From Pseudomonas sp. BSw22131 (GTDB lineage: Bacteria; Pseudomonadota; Gammaproteobacteria; Pseudomonadales; Pseudomonadaceae): a DNA stretch of 64,000 nucleotides. Below are positions 63,682-64,000 of this stretch, in pieces (position 1 is the stretch's first letter; every line of letters starts with the position of its first letter). The position numbers were made by a program, and so were the translations under genes. The notes under the pieces were generated by a model. The model was not told where the DNA came from. It ran no database searches and saw only the letters and a list, made by a program, of their open reading frames with translations. Where the stretch lies: contig NZ_CP113949.1 in assembly GCF_026810445.1 (NCBI RefSeq), forward strand, positions 4,092,001 through 4,156,000. The letters are read 5' to 3'.

Positions 63682-64000
63682 TCAGAAGTTCGAAACCTTG
63701 CCCCAGGCCGACGTCTGAAAGCGATCAGGGTGATAGGGCCGTGGATCAACGATTGGCGTCATGCCGCTGACAATGTCAGCAATCAAATGACCCGCTCCTG
63801 GACCAATACCGAAGCCATGTCCGCTGAAACCTGCTGCCAACACCAAACCCGGTAGGTTGTCCATTTCACCAATGCCTGGAACGCCGTCGGGCGTACTGTC
63901 CACATAACCTGCCCAGGCGGCAGTGACCTTCGAATCTTTCAACGCTGGCACCAATTCCACCGCGCGCTTGTAGGTCAGCGCAACAGCCGAGCCGTCTGCT
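63682..64000 (-). CDS. FAD-dependent amine/amino-acid oxidoreductase, C-terminal part
   Basis: About 106 C-terminal residues are visible; the frame is open to the window edge, so the 5' end lies beyond it. TAAWAGYVDSTPDGVPGIGE, LVLAAGFSGHGFGIGPGAGH and the proline-rich end DPRPYHPDRF are the C-terminal FAD-binding signature of the D-amino-acid oxidase/DadA/PuuB family. Convergent with the LysR gene. In this context a gamma-glutamyl-amine oxidase is possible. Confidence 0.8.
   Translation of the reverse strand, partial: ADGSAVALTYKRAVELVPALKDSKVTAAWAGYVDSTPDGVPGIGEMDNLPGLVLAAGFSGHGFGIGPGAGHLIADIVSGMTPIVDPRPYHPDRFQTSAWGKVSNF

Noticed and set aside
1..64000. tRNA, rRNA or integrase-bounded island
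   Set aside because: No tRNA cloverleaf, rRNA stretch, integrase or att repeat pair was recognised by eye; only the RAYT gene is a mobile-element protein.

Overview
The window reads as a chromosomal segment of a Pseudomonas of the fluorescens complex. The evidence is high-GC coding bias, abundant REP palindromes of the Pseudomonas type, and gene neighbourhoods known from the genus: gbuR-gbuA with an NCS1 permease, the cobO-to-cobS block next to an MFS gene, a glutathione peroxidase and a fadL gene, purMN with a DUF2066 gene, a perM-like gene and hda, and mazG-relA-rlmD-cysM up to gacS. Species assignment is inference; no rRNA or tRNA gene was seen.

Layout. 0-2.4 kb: end of a flavodoxin-fold reductase, an EamA exporter, a small DUF6316-like protein and a DTW-domain tRNA modification enzyme. 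2.4-7.1 kb: guanidinobutyrate locus (LysR regulator gbuR, guanidinobutyrase gbuA), a serine-less ACP-like protein, a 41-codon ORF of the PA1414/SicX family, and an NCS1 permease. 7.4-12.3 kb: rmuC, an AT-richer stretch with hairpins and an orphan ORF, two small conserved proteins and a FadL channel. 12.5-23.8 kb: a periplasmic glutathione peroxidase, a 40-aa membrane protein coupled to an MFS gene, then ten late cobalamin genes, mostly joined by 4-nt overlaps and headed by a cobalamin riboswitch. They cover corrinoid adenosylation, a,c-amidation, dimethylbenzimidazole synthesis, the aminopropanol arm and nucleotide loop assembly.

23.9-45.4 kb is largely housekeeping: a PQQ-type lipoprotein dehydrogenase, two NlpC/P60 lipoproteins, a sirtuin overlapping hda, a PerM-like permease, purM-purN, mazG, relA, rlmD, cysM, a REP-associated transposase (RAYT) between inverted REP copies, and gacS. 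Beside gacS lies the scar of a deleted two-component pair: the first codons of a response regulator are joined to the middle of a sensor kinase.

45.7-57.1 kb is more variable: an acetyltransferase, a beta-hydroxyacid dehydrogenase-like protein, a TonB-dependent receptor, a LysE exporter, a six-unit 96-bp tandem REP array, a secreted sugar dehydrogenase, then a run of gene remnants (AlkD-like, DapF-like, chemoreceptor tail) with a 9-bp microsatellite, followed by a Tat-type alpha/beta hydrolase and an SGNH hydrolase. 57.2-64 kb is a probable amine catabolic cluster: aldehyde dehydrogenase, glutamine synthetase-like ligase, class III aminotransferase and SDR, divergent from a LysR regulator, with an FAD amine oxidase-type gene running off the end.

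No new defence or mobile system was found. The most unusual items are the PA1414/SicX-like small gene, the RR-kinase deletion scar at gacS, the RAYT with a Cys at the expected Tyr position, the 96-bp array with a preserved open frame, and the remnant strip around 53-55 kb.
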